Source of the DNA: JBDTDV01 sp039922875
GTDB taxonomy: Bacteria > Actinomycetota > Actinomycetes > Actinomycetales > Microbacteriaceae
Length of the DNA: 64,000 nucleotides
Direction: 5' to 3'
Assembly (NCBI GenBank): GCA_039922875.1
Contig: JBDTDV010000023.1
Span: 1 to 64,000 of the forward strand
Made by a program: the position numbers and the translations under genes. The notes beneath the pieces are model-generated. The model ran no database searches, was not told the origin of the DNA, and saw only the letters and a program-made list of their open reading frames with translations. Numbering within the stretch: the stretch's first letter is position 1; every line of letters starts with the position of its first letter. Shown one piece after another: positions 24,421 through 33,522 of the stretch.

Positions 24421-26595
24421 CTAAATGTCGAGGAAGCGCACATCTTTCGCGTTCTGCTGGATGAAGCTGCGGCGCGACTCCACATCCTCACCCATCAAGG
24501 TGGCGAAGATCTCGTCCGCCATAGCCGCATCGTCCAGAGTCACCTGCAACAGTGTCCTGCTCTCCGGATTCATCGTGGTTTCCCACAACTCCTTGTAATC
24601 CATCTCGCCCAGACCCTTATAGCGCTGGATCCCGTTATCCTTGGGAATCCGCTTGCCTGACGCGATGCCGTCAGCCAACAGCACATCGCGCTCCTCGTCG
24701 CTGTAGACATACTCATGGTCCGAGTTCGACCACTTCAGCCGGTACAGCGGTGGCTGCGCGAGGTAGACATAGCCGAGGTCGATCAACGGCCGCATGTACC
24801 GGAACAACAGGGTCAGCAGCAGGGTCGTGATGTGCTGTCCGTCGACATCCGCATCGGCCATCAGCACGATCTTGTGATACCTGGCTTTTTCCGGGTTGAA
24901 GTCCTCCCCGATACCGGCTCCGAACGCGGTGATCATCGCCTGCACCTCATGGTTGCCCAGAGCACGGTCCAGCCGCGCCTTCTCGACATTCAGGATCTTC
25001 CCCCGCAAGGGCAGGATCGCCTGCGTCTCAGGATTGCGGCCCTGCACGGCGGAACCGCCGGCGGAGTCACCTTCGACGATGAAGATCTCTGAGATGGACG
25101 GGTCCTTGCTCTGGCAATCCTTGAGCTTGCCGGGCATCCCGCCACCCTCGAGGAGGCCCTTGCGTCTGGCGGTCTCGCGCGCCTTACGTGCCGCCATCCG
25201 TGCGCTGGCCGCGGAGAGTGATTTACGGATGATCTCTTTGGCCTGGCTCGGGTTCCTGGCGAACCAGTCCCCGAGTTGGTCGCCGACGATCTTTTGCACG
25301 AACGCCTTGGCCTCTGTATTGCCGAGCTTGGTCTTGGTCTGACCTTCGAACTGAGGTTCGGCGAGTTTCACCGAGATGATCGCGGTCAATCCCTCGCGCA
25401 CGTCGTCGCCGGAAAGATTGTCATCCTTGTCCTTGAGGATGCCCTTTTCCCTGGCGTATTTGTTCACCAACGTCGTCAGTGCAGCGCGGAAGCCCTCTTC
25501 ATGGGTGCCGCCCTCGTGGGTATTGATGGTGTTCGCGTAGGTGTACACGCTCTCGGTGTACGAGGTCGTCCACTGCATGGCTACCTCGAGGGCGATCTTG
25601 CGGTCGTTGGCCTCCGATTCGAACGAAATGATTTCGTCGTTGACGATGTCGGCCTTCTTTGCCGCGTTGAGATAACTGACGTAGTCGACCAAGCCGCGTT
25701 CGTAGAAGAAGACATCCTTACGAACCCGCGGCGCGCTGCCATCGGGGACTGCGCCCTGACCGGCATCGCTTGCCGCAGCCGCGTTCGCAATCGGTTTCCC
25801 GACCACCGGTTCGGCGTCAAGATCGACGTCTGCACCCGGCCTGGCCACCTGTGCGATTACCCGCTCGTCAGACAGGGAGATCCGCAGACCCTTATTAAGG
25901 AATGCCATCTGCTGGAACCTGGTGCGCAAGGTGTCATATTCGAAGACCACTGTCTCGAAGATCTCCGGGCTCGGCCAGAAGGTGATGGTAGTTCCGGTCT
26001 CGGTGCTCTCCTCGTCTCGTGACAGCGGAGCTTCCGGCACTCCGTCGTGGTACCGCTGGCGCCAGACATGCCCCTTGCGGCGCACCTCGACATCCAACCG
26101 CGCAGACAGAGCGTTGACCACGGAGCTGCCGACGCCATGCAGACCGCCCGATACCGCATACCCACCGCCACCGAACTTCCCGCCCGCGTGCAGAATCGTC
26201 AGGACGACCTCGACGGTCGACTTGTTCTCGGATTTGTTCAGTCCGACGGGGATACCTCGGCCATTATCGACAACCCGGACGCTGCCGTCCTTCTGAATGG
26301 TGATTTGAATGGTGTCGCAGTACCCGGCCAACGCCTCGTCGACCGAGTTGTCCACGATTTCATAGACCAGGTGATGCAGTCCTCGAGGCCCGGTTGACCC
26401 GATGTACATGCCCGGTCGTTTGCGCACGGCTTCCAGGCCCTCGAGCACCTGAATGTCGTCGACCCCGTAGCTGTGCTCGGTCTGGGTACTGTTGTGTGCC
26501 TCGGGCTTCGGCGGTGCGGGTACGGCAGTTGGGCCGGGGATCGCTGCTCCCTGGGAGTTGTCGACTGGGAGAGTGTCACTCGGTTCCGATGTCAT
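24421..26595 (-). CDS. gyrB: DNA gyrase subunit B
   Basis: The 724-aa gyrase B subunit. The ATG at 26595 follows an AGGAG about 11 nt upstream; a longer frame (26619) has no better site. The GHKL ATPase domain shows EALAGYCDTI with the conserved VDEALAG, DNGRGIPVG and GGLHGVGSSVVNALS. The TOPRIM domain shows EGDSAGG and DADVDGQHI. The C-terminus ends KDVRFLDI, as usual. Residues about 260-300 (RPGADVDLDAEPVVGKPI and following, Ala-rich) form a low-complexity insert in the transducer region. It is the promoter-proximal gene of gyrB-gyrA-DUF3566. Confidence 0.97.
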   Translation of the reverse strand: MTSEPSDTLPVDNSQGAAIPGPTAVPAPPKPEAHNSTQTEHSYGVDDIQVLEGLEAVRKRPGMYIGSTGPRGLHHLVYEIVDNSVDEALAGYCDTIQITIQKDGSVRVVDNGRGIPVGLNKSENKSTVEVVLTILHAGGKFGGGGYAVSGGLHGVGSSVVNALSARLDVEVRRKGHVWRQRYHDGVPEAPLSRDEESTETGTTITFWPSPEIFETVVFEYDTLRTRFQQMAFLNKGLRISLSDERVIAQVARPGADVDLDAEPVVGKPIANAAAASDAGQGAVPDGSAPRVRKDVFFYERGLVDYVSYLNAAKKADIVNDEIISFESEANDRKIALEVAMQWTTSYTESVYTYANTINTHEGGTHEEGFRAALTTLVNKYAREKGILKDKDDNLSGDDVREGLTAIISVKLAEPQFEGQTKTKLGNTEAKAFVQKIVGDQLGDWFARNPSQAKEIIRKSLSAASARMAARKARETARRKGLLEGGGMPGKLKDCQSKDPSISEIFIVEGDSAGGSAVQGRNPETQAILPLRGKILNVEKARLDRALGNHEVQAMITAFGAGIGEDFNPEKARYHKIVLMADADVDGQHITTLLLTLLFRYMRPLIDLGYVYLAQPPLYRLKWSNSDHEYVYSDEERDVLLADGIASGKRIPKDNGIQRYKGLGEMDYKELWETTMNPESRTLLQVTLDDAAMADEIFATLMGEDVESRRSFIQQNAKDVRFLDI

Positions 26596-26718
26596 ATGTA
26601 ATTGGGCTCCTGACCGCACGGCTTACAACCTACTAATTCTATCAACTCCAGGGCCTCGTGAGAGCCATATATGACCGTCTGACGAGTTTATTTCGGCCGT
26701 GTGACCTTATTTGCCTTC

Positions 26719-27243
26719 CTAACCGTAGGTATCGCGTGGACCCCGCCCTGGAATTGAGCGTGGGCCTCTTTTCCATGAGGGAGCGTCCGGTCCCTCAAAC
26801 CGAATTGATTGAATGCCGGCGTTCGGATACCGCAACGCGATCTGTTTGAGAATCTCGGACCGCATGATTCGCAGTTGCGTCGCCCACGCCGTCGACTGGC
26901 ATTGCACCGTCAGCACATCGTCGGTGATCCCGATCGGTGTGGAGTGCCGCGCGGTTTCCTCCCCGGCAAGCGAAGACCACGAAGCCAGCAACTCGGATTG
27001 GGCCAACGGTGACGTCCAGCCCAGTTCAGTGGTCAACGCCTCCACGACACTGCCGATCCCGCGGGGATCGCGACCGGAGCCGAATGGAACGGTGGATGCC
27101 ATGCTCTGGCGTCGGCTCGTCTTGCGAGCCGCGTGCCGGGTATGACCCTCGCCGAACAGTCGTTTGAAACGCAGATAAACCGACACGGCCTCTTGCGTCT
27201 CGCTCGGTAGGGCTTCGGTCTCCTCATCATCCCCGGATGGCAT
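26719..27243 (-). CDS. DUF721/DciA-like protein
   Basis: A 174-aa protein with a disordered basic N-terminus and a C-terminal DUF721 domain (about residues 60-155: VVEALTTELGWTSPLAQSELLASWSSLAGEETARHSTPIGITDDVLTVQC in pieces, then WATQLRIMRSEILKQI). DUF721 proteins of the DciA group load or recruit the DnaB helicase in bacteria lacking DnaC; dnaB is also in this window, about 27 kb away. The gene sits in its canonical place between recF and gyrB, overlapping recF by 17 bp. Confidence 0.88.
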   Translation of the reverse strand: MPSGDDEETEALPSETQEAVSVYLRFKRLFGEGHTRHAARKTSRRQSMASTVPFGSGRDPRGIGSVVEALTTELGWTSPLAQSELLASWSSLAGEETARHSTPIGITDDVLTVQCQSTAWATQLRIMRSEILKQIALRYPNAGIQSIRFEGPDAPSWKRGPRSIPGRGPRDTYG

Positions 27244-28423
27244 TCGCGTCCCCTTCCGGAATTACCGCACCGGCGCTAATCCGCACGGTATGCGCCGCCA
27301 GCTCGGCAGGGACGTCCTCTAACACCGCCGCGGTAACGATCACCTGCTCGAAATCACGAACCGCCTCGGCCAGCCTTCTCCTTCTGGACTGATCCAGCTC
27401 CGCGAAGACATCGTCAAGCATGAGTACCGGGTCTCCACTGACCGAGTCGCGTTTGAGTAGTTCTGCCGAACCGAGCTTGAGCGCCAGCGCGAATGACCAG
27501 GACTCGCCGTGGCTGGCATACCCTTTCGTCGGCAAGGAGTTGAGTTCGAACAGGATATCGTCCCGGTGCGGACCGACCAGCGTCACTCCGCGCTCCAGTT
27601 CCTTCCGACGCAATCCGGTGATGGCCCGGCCAAATCGCTGCGCCGTTGAAGTTCTCGGAAGCTGCGCTGCGTTGACTGGGACCGCGGGCTGGCGTTCGCT
27701 CTCCCGGATGGCCTCGAGATCCGGGCCGTCGATACTGAGCTGGGCCGTCATCCGTGGATGGTGATCGTCTCCGGCGACAACCCGGTAGGCCTGCTGCACC
27801 GGCTCGGCAAGCAACTGAATCAAACGCAGTCGCTCATCGATGATTTCGGAGCCGAATCCGACCAAGCGCTCGTCCCAGATGTCCAAAGTACTCAACTGGG
27901 ATGCCGCTATGCCTGACGTCCGAGCGGATTTCAGCAGCATGTTCCGTTGTTTCAATACCCGGTCGTAGTCGCTGAACACCCCGGCCAGCCTGGGCGTGCG
28001 CTGTACCAGTAATTGGTCGATGAACCGGCGGCGCACCCCCGGCTCGCCACGGATGATGGCAAGATCTTCCGGAGCGAAGAGCACGCTGGAGAAATACCGA
28101 GGCAATTCCCGCAGCTTCACCATCGACCGGTTGACCTTGGCCCGGTTGGCCGTTGCACGATTGAGTTCGACCTCGACCAGCAGTTCACGGTCTTCGTGTC
28201 GCAATCTGGCCCGGACAATGGCCGAGTCCGCCCCTTGACGGATCATCGCCTGATCGACCGAAACCCGATGTGATCCGAGAGTGCTCAGATACCCCAGGGA
28301 TTCGACCAGGTTGGTCTTGCCCTGACCATTGGCACCCACGAACAAGTTCGGCCCCTCGGCCAACGCAATCTCGACTCCCGCATAGTTGCGAAAATCGGTC
28401 AGGGAAAGATGGGTTACTTTCAA
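27227..28423 (-). CDS. recF: DNA replication and repair protein RecF
   Basis: A 398-aa SMC-like ATPase that loads RecA at gaps through RecFOR. I start at the TTG at 28423, which overlaps the gnd stop (TTGA) and gives the standard MKVTHLSLTDFRNY. Walker A is at residues 30-37 (GANGQGKT). The ABC signature-like region and Walker B (VLMLDDVFAELD) are near residue 330. The longer frame starting at 28582 lies in gnd and is rejected. It is part of the dnaN-gnd-recF-DciA-gyrB order. Confidence 0.95.
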   Translation of the reverse strand: MKVTHLSLTDFRNYAGVEIALAEGPNLFVGANGQGKTNLVESLGYLSTLGSHRVSVDQAMIRQGADSAIVRARLRHEDRELLVEVELNRATANRAKVNRSMVKLRELPRYFSSVLFAPEDLAIIRGEPGVRRRFIDQLLVQRTPRLAGVFSDYDRVLKQRNMLLKSARTSGIAASQLSTLDIWDERLVGFGSEIIDERLRLIQLLAEPVQQAYRVVAGDDHHPRMTAQLSIDGPDLEAIRESERQPAVPVNAAQLPRTSTAQRFGRAITGLRRKELERGVTLVGPHRDDILFELNSLPTKGYASHGESWSFALALKLGSAELLKRDSVSGDPVLMLDDVFAELDQSRRRRLAEAVRDFEQVIVTAAVLEDVPAELAAHTVRISAGAVIPEGDANAIRG

Positions 28424-29307
28424 TCCGTTTTCTTCACCGCATGCCCGCCAAACTGGTTGCGAAGCGCGGCTACCGCCTTCATCGCCGGCGAGTCCTCTTG
28501 GCGCGAAACAAAGCGAGCGAAAATGGATGCGCTGATCGTCGGGACCGGAACGGCGTGTTCGATCGCTTCCTCGATCGTCCACCTGCCCTCACCGGTGTCG
28601 TCGACATATCCTTCGATATCATCGAACTCGGGGTCCTGATCGAGGGCACGAACCAAGAGTTCCAGCAACCACGACCGCACCACCGTGCCACGTTGCCAGG
28701 CCTTGAAGGTACCTGGTACGTCCTTGATGATGTCTTTGCGGGTGTCCAGCAGTTCATACCCCTCCGCGTATGCCTGCATGAGCGCGTATTCGATGCCGTT
28801 GTGCACCATTTTCGCGTAATGTCCCGAGCCGACCTCGCCGACATGAACGAAGCCCTCTTCGCGCGGTCCTTCCGGCCGAAGCGCATCGAAAATCTCCAGC
28901 GCAGCCGAGACATGCTCGGGGCTGCCACCCACCATCAGCCCGTAGCCGTTCTTCAGCCCCCAGACACCGCCGGACACCCCTGCATCGATGTAGTTCACCG
29001 AGTACTTTGCCAACTGCGCCGCATAACGGAAGTCATCCGAGAACCGTGAGTTGCCACCGTTTATCACAATGTCGCCGGCACGCAGTGATGTCGCCAGATC
29101 GGTGACCACCGACTCGGTAACCTTCCCGGCCGGTACCATGATCCAGATCAGCCGCGGTGAGGGGACCGCAGCGGTCAATTCCGCCAATGAGGCTACGTCA
29201 GACACTTTGGGATTGGGATCGTATCCGGTGACCTCTATCCCGTGTTCGCGCAGCCGAGTGCGCATGTTGTCGCCCATTCGTCCCAAACCGACAAGACCGA
29301 TATGCAT
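28420..29307 (-). CDS. gnd: 6-phosphogluconate dehydrogenase, decarboxylating (short NAD-type)
   Basis: A 295-aa enzyme converting 6-phosphogluconate to ribulose 5-phosphate and CO2. The N-terminal Rossmann fold begins MHIGLVGLGRMGDNMRTRL. The substrate site has INGGNSRFSDD, GVSGGVWGLKNGYGLMVGG and the catalytic Lys in HYAKMVHNGIEY. The length of about 300 aa marks the short GntZ/YqeC-type enzyme, generally NAD-preferring, rather than the 470-aa NADP form. Its place between dnaN and recF is the usual actinobacterial arrangement. Its stop overlaps the recF start. Confidence 0.94.
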   Translation of the reverse strand: MHIGLVGLGRMGDNMRTRLREHGIEVTGYDPNPKVSDVASLAELTAAVPSPRLIWIMVPAGKVTESVVTDLATSLRAGDIVINGGNSRFSDDFRYAAQLAKYSVNYIDAGVSGGVWGLKNGYGLMVGGSPEHVSAALEIFDALRPEGPREEGFVHVGEVGSGHYAKMVHNGIEYALMQAYAEGYELLDTRKDIIKDVPGTFKAWQRGTVVRSWLLELLVRALDQDPEFDDIEGYVDDTGEGRWTIEEAIEHAVPVPTISASIFARFVSRQEDSPAMKAVAALRNQFGGHAVKKTD

Positions 29308-29359
29308 TTTTTCCTTCTTCTGGCGCGTCGAGCCGATCCGATGCCCTCGGCAGATACCG

Positions 29360-30505
29360 CTATCTCAGCAAGAGATTCGGTTGCAGAAGGTATTTGTAAC
29401 TGTCCCCACCGGCCTGCTCTTTGCTGGTCTGGCTGGTGATCAGGACCGGACCGGGCTTGTTGGGGTTGTCGGTCTTGGTGAACGAAATGCGCACGAATTC
29501 CGAGTGCACCGCGCCGAGCCCGTCGAGTAAAAATTGCGGCTTCAATGAAACGACCGTATCGTCTCCGGTCAGCAGGGCATCCACATTTTCGGAGGCCTGG
29601 GCCTGCTCGGACCCGACAGCCTCCAGGGTAAGTCCATCGGAAGTGAACGTGAACCTCAAGGCCGCCTCGCGCTCCAGTACCAGCGCCACTCGTCGAGTCG
29701 CCTCAATCAAATCGGCTGTGTTGATCACGGCGTAATTGTCTACCGTCTCCGGGAAAAGCCGGCGCACCGGAGGAAAGTTCCCCTTGATCAGCAGTGAGGT
29801 GACCGTCCTTTTATCGGCTGTGAACGCGATGAGCTCGCGGTCGTCCTTGTTGGTGATGGCAACCGAGACGTTTCCACTGTGGCCGAGCGTCTTACCGATT
29901 TCTTGAAGCGTTCGGGCCGGAACCAGCGCGGTGGCCGGAGCCGAACCTGTACTACCGGAATCCCAATCGATTTCCCGCACGGCCACTCGATATCGATCCG
30001 TGGCGATGAAGGAAATCCGGTTATCTGCGACCTCCAGCTGAACGCCGGTAATCACGGGGGTCACATCATCGCGCGAGGCTGCCACCGTGACCTGCGCGAC
30101 CGCCTCAGAAAAGTCATCACCCGGAACCAACCCTGATTCCACGCCAACCTGCGGAATTGATGGATATTCCTCAACGGGCATGGACAGCAGTGTGAAGGTT
30201 GCGGGTCCACAGGTCACCCGGATCTTGGCCTCTTCGGTGCTGAAGTTCACCGGCGCGTTGGGGAGTTTGCTCGCGATCTCGGCCAAGAGTCGCCCGGACA
30301 CCAGAACCCGGCCGGTTTCCTCGACTTCCGCGGAGATCTCGGTTTGTGCCGAAACCTCATAATCGAAGGAGGACAACACAAGACCCGTCTCGATCGCCTC
30401 GATCAAAACACCACTCAAAATCGGCAGCGTGGTGCGTTGGGGCAGCAGCTTCACCGCGAAGGAAACTGCCTCGCTGAAAACGTCACGGTTGGCGCTGAAC
30501 CTCAC
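29360..30505 (-). CDS. dnaN: DNA polymerase III beta subunit (sliding clamp)
   Basis: The 381-aa beta clamp, with the normal length and three-domain arrangement: MRFSANRDVFSEAVSFAVKLLPQRTTLPILSGVLIEA at the start in typical form, SGRLLAEIASKLPN, GDFPPVRRLFPE-like NFPPVRRLFPE in the middle and a C-terminal NKPGPVLITS. Unlike most clamps, whose C-terminus ends in YLLMPVRL, this one ends KYLLQPNLLLR. The start is GTG. It is downstream of dnaA across a 399-bp gap and 52 bp before gnd. Confidence 0.96.
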   Translation of the reverse strand: MRFSANRDVFSEAVSFAVKLLPQRTTLPILSGVLIEAIETGLVLSSFDYEVSAQTEISAEVEETGRVLVSGRLLAEIASKLPNAPVNFSTEEAKIRVTCGPATFTLLSMPVEEYPSIPQVGVESGLVPGDDFSEAVAQVTVAASRDDVTPVITGVQLEVADNRISFIATDRYRVAVREIDWDSGSTGSAPATALVPARTLQEIGKTLGHSGNVSVAITNKDDRELIAFTADKRTVTSLLIKGNFPPVRRLFPETVDNYAVINTADLIEATRRVALVLEREAALRFTFTSDGLTLEAVGSEQAQASENVDALLTGDDTVVSLKPQFLLDGLGAVHSEFVRISFTKTDNPNKPGPVLITSQTSKEQAGGDSYKYLLQPNLLLR

Positions 30506-30904
30506 GAAGTCACCCCTATCGTTCTGAGGAATTGGATGGTCCCCATGCTAGTGCCTGTAATCGGGGGCCATCCTTTTGGATTTGCGGCTTCTCGCCGGTG
30601 CGGCTGGACACCCGCTGTCGCAGCGTGAAGGTTGTCGAGCTCTGCTAAGTGGTTTAACGATTAATCTTCTTAACCGCTGTGGAAAGTGTGCAGAATCGTC
30701 GATCTTGCAGACCGAATATGGAAACTACACCGTTGTAAGTTGTGAGTGATGCGCGACTCCGGCGAGTTGTCGAGCGCATTACCCGGGAGGTCCCCCGCGC
30801 TATTTGCACAAGTGCCAGGAAGAAGTGCACAGGTAACCGGGCCGCTTCCACGCTTTCTCCACAGGTTATCCACAATGTGTATGACTTGCGGATGGGACCA
30901 TGGA
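30506..30904. other. dnaA-dnaN intergenic region, candidate oriC
   Basis: This 399-bp gap contains no gene. It holds a perfect DnaA box (30866-30874), an adjacent one-mismatch box TTCTCCACA (30855-30863), weaker Cys-like matches such as CTTTCCACA on the minus strand (30679-30687) and an AT-rich stretch around 30650-30675 (TTTAACGATTAATCTTCTTAA) that could unwind. Actinobacterial oriC usually lies between dnaA and dnaN. The dnaN promoter must also be here. Confidence 0.6.
30866..30874 (+). promoter_or_regulatory. DnaA box (perfect TTATCCACA)
   Basis: An exact match to the consensus, 30 bp from the dnaA stop codon, with TTCTCCACA three bases upstream in the same orientation. Two closely spaced same-strand boxes support a DnaA-binding function rather than chance. 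Confidence 0.7.
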
Positions 30905-32314
30905 TTACGCGTTGAAACGATGATTCTGCTTGATCCTGCTGGTCAACTCGGTGACCTGGTTGTAGATCGAGCGACGTTCCTTCATCAGCTCGCTGATCTT
31001 CTTGTTCGCGTACATCACCGTCGTATGGTCGCGATTTCCGAACAGCTGCCCGATCTTGGGCAAAGACAGGTTGGTCAGCTCCCGGCACAGATACATCGCG
31101 ATCTGCCGGGCGGTGGCGATCGCCTGCGATCGGGATGATCCGTAGAGGTCGTCGATGGAAAGCTTGAAGTAGTCGGCGGTGTTGCTGATGATGTCAGTCG
31201 GGGCGATGACATTGTCCTCGTCCAGGGTGATCAGGTCCTTCAGCACGGTCTGCACCAGGTTCATATCGACCGGCGTCCTGGTCAAGCTGGCGAACGCGGT
31301 GACCCGGATCAAGGTTCCTTCCAGCTCGCGGATATTCGAGGACACCTTCGATGCCATGAATTCCAGGATGTCGTCAGGAACCCGCAACCGTTCGCTCTGC
31401 GCCTTTTTTCGCAGGATTGCGATCCTGGTCTCCAGGTCCGGTGCCTGCACATCGGTGATCAGTCCCCACTCGAACCGAGATCGCATCCGATCTTCGAAGC
31501 CGGTCAGGTGTTTGGGTGGAAGATCGCTGGTGATCACCACCTGTTTGTTGTGATCGTGGAGGGTATTGAAGGTGTGGAAGAATGCTTCCTGAGTTTCGGC
31601 TTTTCCTTGCAAAAATTGAATGTCGTCGATGAGTAGGATGTCGATGTTGCGGTAACGCGACTGAAACAGCGAGCCCCGATTATTGGCGATTGAGTTGATG
31701 AAGTCGTTGGTGAATTCCTCGGAGCTGACATAACGCACCCGAATTCCCGGATATAAGCTCATTGCATAATGCCCGATGGCATGCAATAAATGGGTCTTAC
31801 CGAGGCCGGATTCCCCATAGATGAACAGCGGATTGTATGCCTTGGCCGGCGCCTCGGCCACCGCAACGGCTGCAGCATGAGCGAAGCGGTTGGACTGGCC
31901 GATTACGAAGTTATCGAAGCTGTATTTCGGGTTCAGCCGCGAATCGCTGGTACGTGACGCGCTGGATTCCGCCGGGTTCGACGGCGCTTCGATGTACTGC
32001 GGCTCCTGTGGTTCGGGGTCGCGCCGAAAGTTTTCATTGACGATGTCGGGATTGACCACTATCGCGAATGTCGTCACCGCCAACGCGTCATCGAGTGTGC
32101 CGATGGCGTTCAGCAGTGGAACGCGAATGCGCTGCTCGAGCATTCCCCTGGTGAATTCGTTCGGCACCTCCAGATACATCGTTCCGGCCATGATTCCGCG
32201 AGGCTCGACCAGGTTGAGAAAGCCGTACAACTGTGGCGTTATTCGGTCATCGGTTTCTAACGACGCAAGGACGGCGGCCCACGCTGCCGTGATCGGCTCC
32301 TCGCCATCAGACAT
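30905..32314 (-). CDS. dnaA: Chromosomal replication initiator DnaA
   Basis: A 469-aa DnaA. I choose the ATG at 32314, preceded by GGGGAAGC, over the GTG/TTG-type start four codons upstream. Domain I is at about 1-85; a short linker follows. The AAA+ domain III (about 140-345) has Walker A GESGLGKTH, Walker B LLIDDIQFL and sensor sequences. Domain IV carries the DnaA-box-binding helix-turn-helix signature IGQLFGNRDHTTVMYANKKI. The C-terminus ends at HRFNA. DnaA-box-like sites lie on both sides of the gene, suggesting autoregulation. Confidence 0.97.
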   Translation of the reverse strand: MSDGEEPITAAWAAVLASLETDDRITPQLYGFLNLVEPRGIMAGTMYLEVPNEFTRGMLEQRIRVPLLNAIGTLDDALAVTTFAIVVNPDIVNENFRRDPEPQEPQYIEAPSNPAESSASRTSDSRLNPKYSFDNFVIGQSNRFAHAAAVAVAEAPAKAYNPLFIYGESGLGKTHLLHAIGHYAMSLYPGIRVRYVSSEEFTNDFINSIANNRGSLFQSRYRNIDILLIDDIQFLQGKAETQEAFFHTFNTLHDHNKQVVITSDLPPKHLTGFEDRMRSRFEWGLITDVQAPDLETRIAILRKKAQSERLRVPDDILEFMASKVSSNIRELEGTLIRVTAFASLTRTPVDMNLVQTVLKDLITLDEDNVIAPTDIISNTADYFKLSIDDLYGSSRSQAIATARQIAMYLCRELTNLSLPKIGQLFGNRDHTTVMYANKKISELMKERRSIYNQVTELTSRIKQNHRFNA

Positions 32315-32716
32315 GCTTCCCCACAATCTCTCGAAAGAACATTGACGTCAGGTGACGCTGTTCCCCCGGACAGTGTTTCAGATTTGCGTGCTATCCACAG
32401 AGTTATCCACCACTGCGTAGCCGTAACGACCGGCTTCCGATCCGCATTGGGGATAAGTTCGTTGTTTACGGTACCCACTGCGGGTGATGCCGATCAACTC
32501 GAAATCTAGTGGCAGCGGCGCGCCGTAACTGTGTTGAGTCGGCGCGGTGGTGGATAATCCGGCTACCCGCTGTGGCTAGTTTGACCAGAGTGATTTCAGG
32601 CCGTAGTTTTAATCAGTTGACCTCAGCCAATCGGCTGCCCGCATACGTCTCTGAGCGACCGGGTTTCGTACGAGCCGGTACCGACTCGCCGCCGCCAGAA
32701 TAACGAAAGAACAATC
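32315..32716. other. dnaA-rpmH divergent intergenic region with DnaA-like boxes
   Basis: This 402-bp gap between the divergent dnaA and rpmH genes has no credible gene. It contains CTATCCACA (32391-32399), TTATCCACC (32403-32411) and the complement of TTATCCACC at 32549-32557. Both gene promoters must lie here. It may contribute to the origin or serve dnaA autorepression. Confidence 0.6.
32391..32411 (+). promoter_or_regulatory. Pair of one-mismatch DnaA boxes upstream of dnaA
   Basis: CTATCCACA (32391-32399) and TTATCCACC (32403-32411) are spaced 12 bp start to start, each one mismatch from TTATCCACA. They are about 80-100 bp upstream of the dnaA start, a position that suits autoregulation. 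Confidence 0.55.
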
Positions 32717-32854
32717 ATGAGCAAGCGAACTTTTCAGCCCAACAATCGTCGTCGAGCCAAGGTGCACGGTTTCCGCCTACGGATGCGCACCCGTGCCGGG
32801 CGGTCGATTCTGGCGGCCCGACGCAGCAAAGGCCGCACAAAGCTTTCCGCCTAA
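32717..32854 (+). CDS. rpmH: 50S ribosomal protein L34
   Basis: A 45-aa ribosomal protein: MSKRTFQPNNRRRAKVHG, then RMRTRAGRSILAARRSKGR. The sequence is nearly invariant among actinobacteria (the KRTFQPNNRRR start and the GR...RR.KGR tail). It is very basic and belongs to the large ribosomal subunit. It is first in the rpmH-rnpA-yidD-yidC-jag-rsmG cluster and divergent from dnaA. Confidence 0.97.
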   Translation: MSKRTFQPNNRRRAKVHGFRLRMRTRAGRSILAARRSKGRTKLSA

Positions 32855-32863
32855 CTTCAGTCG

Positions 32864-33205
32864 GTGCTGGCGAAATCCCATCGAATCACCCGTGGCGACG
32901 ATTATAGAAACGCCGTCCGACGCGGTGCACGCTTCGGTGCGCGGCATACGGTGATGTACCTCAGTCGGAATCGGGGCGGAGCCGATATCCGCTTCGGATT
33001 CATCGTCAGCAAGGCTGTCGGCAATGCCGTGCAGCGTAATCGAGTTCGGCGGAGACTGAAGAGCATTGCCTGGCAATTGCGTGACCGACTGGAACCGGGC
33101 ACCGACGTGGTGATCAGGGCGTTACCAGCATCTGCCCTGGCATCCTGGTCTACCCTGCAAGAAGAAGTTTTTCGGGCCGTGAGTAAAGGTGGCGTTCGAT
33201 TGTGA
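32864..33205 (+). CDS. rnpA: Ribonuclease P protein component
   Basis: A 113-aa basic protein that assists the RNase P RNA in maturing tRNA 5' ends. The conserved RNR motif is in FIVSKAVGNAVQRNRVRRRLK at about residues 46-66, and the N-terminus LAKSHRITRGDDYRNAVRRG is typical. The GTG start at 32864 is nine bases after rpmH. It overlaps the yidD start by four bases. Confidence 0.95.
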   Translation: MLAKSHRITRGDDYRNAVRRGARFGARHTVMYLSRNRGGADIRFGFIVSKAVGNAVQRNRVRRRLKSIAWQLRDRLEPGTDVVIRALPASALASWSTLQEEVFRAVSKGGVRL

Positions 33206-33513
33206 AAAGCGTCGTCATGAGCGCGCTGCTCCTGCCACGCAACGTGGCCGTTCTCATCCTGAAGGCGTATCGTGCGGTGATTTCGCCGCTATATGGAGAG
33301 GTCTGCCGGTATTATCCGTCCTGTTCCGCGTATGCGTTGCACGCGATTCAGGCACACGGAGTGTTTTTTGGTTCGACGCTGGCCCTTCGTCGGATTGTCC
33401 GGTGTCATCCTTGGGCGGCCGGTGGGGTCGACGATGTCCCCCCCAGTAAGCGAGAGCGGTACAACGTGACGCCATTTGGTTTCGTCGTTGCCAGTAGCCA
33501 CGGAAAGGGCTAA
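33202..33513 (+). CDS. yidD: Membrane protein insertion efficiency factor YidD
   Basis: A 103-aa member of the YidD (DUF37) family, which assists YidC-dependent insertion. The signature YRAVISPLYGEVCRYYPSCSAYALHAIQAHG contains the conserved CRYYPSCS, followed by RRIVRCHPWAAGGVDDVP. The N-terminus is amphipathic. It has a C-terminal extension of about 20 residues beyond the minimal family. The GTG at 33202 overlaps rnpA; yidC follows nine bases after its stop. Confidence 0.94.
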   Translation: MKSVVMSALLLPRNVAVLILKAYRAVISPLYGEVCRYYPSCSAYALHAIQAHGVFFGSTLALRRIVRCHPWAAGGVDDVPPSKRERYNVTPFGFVVASSHGKG

Positions 33514-33522
33514 CCCGAACCA

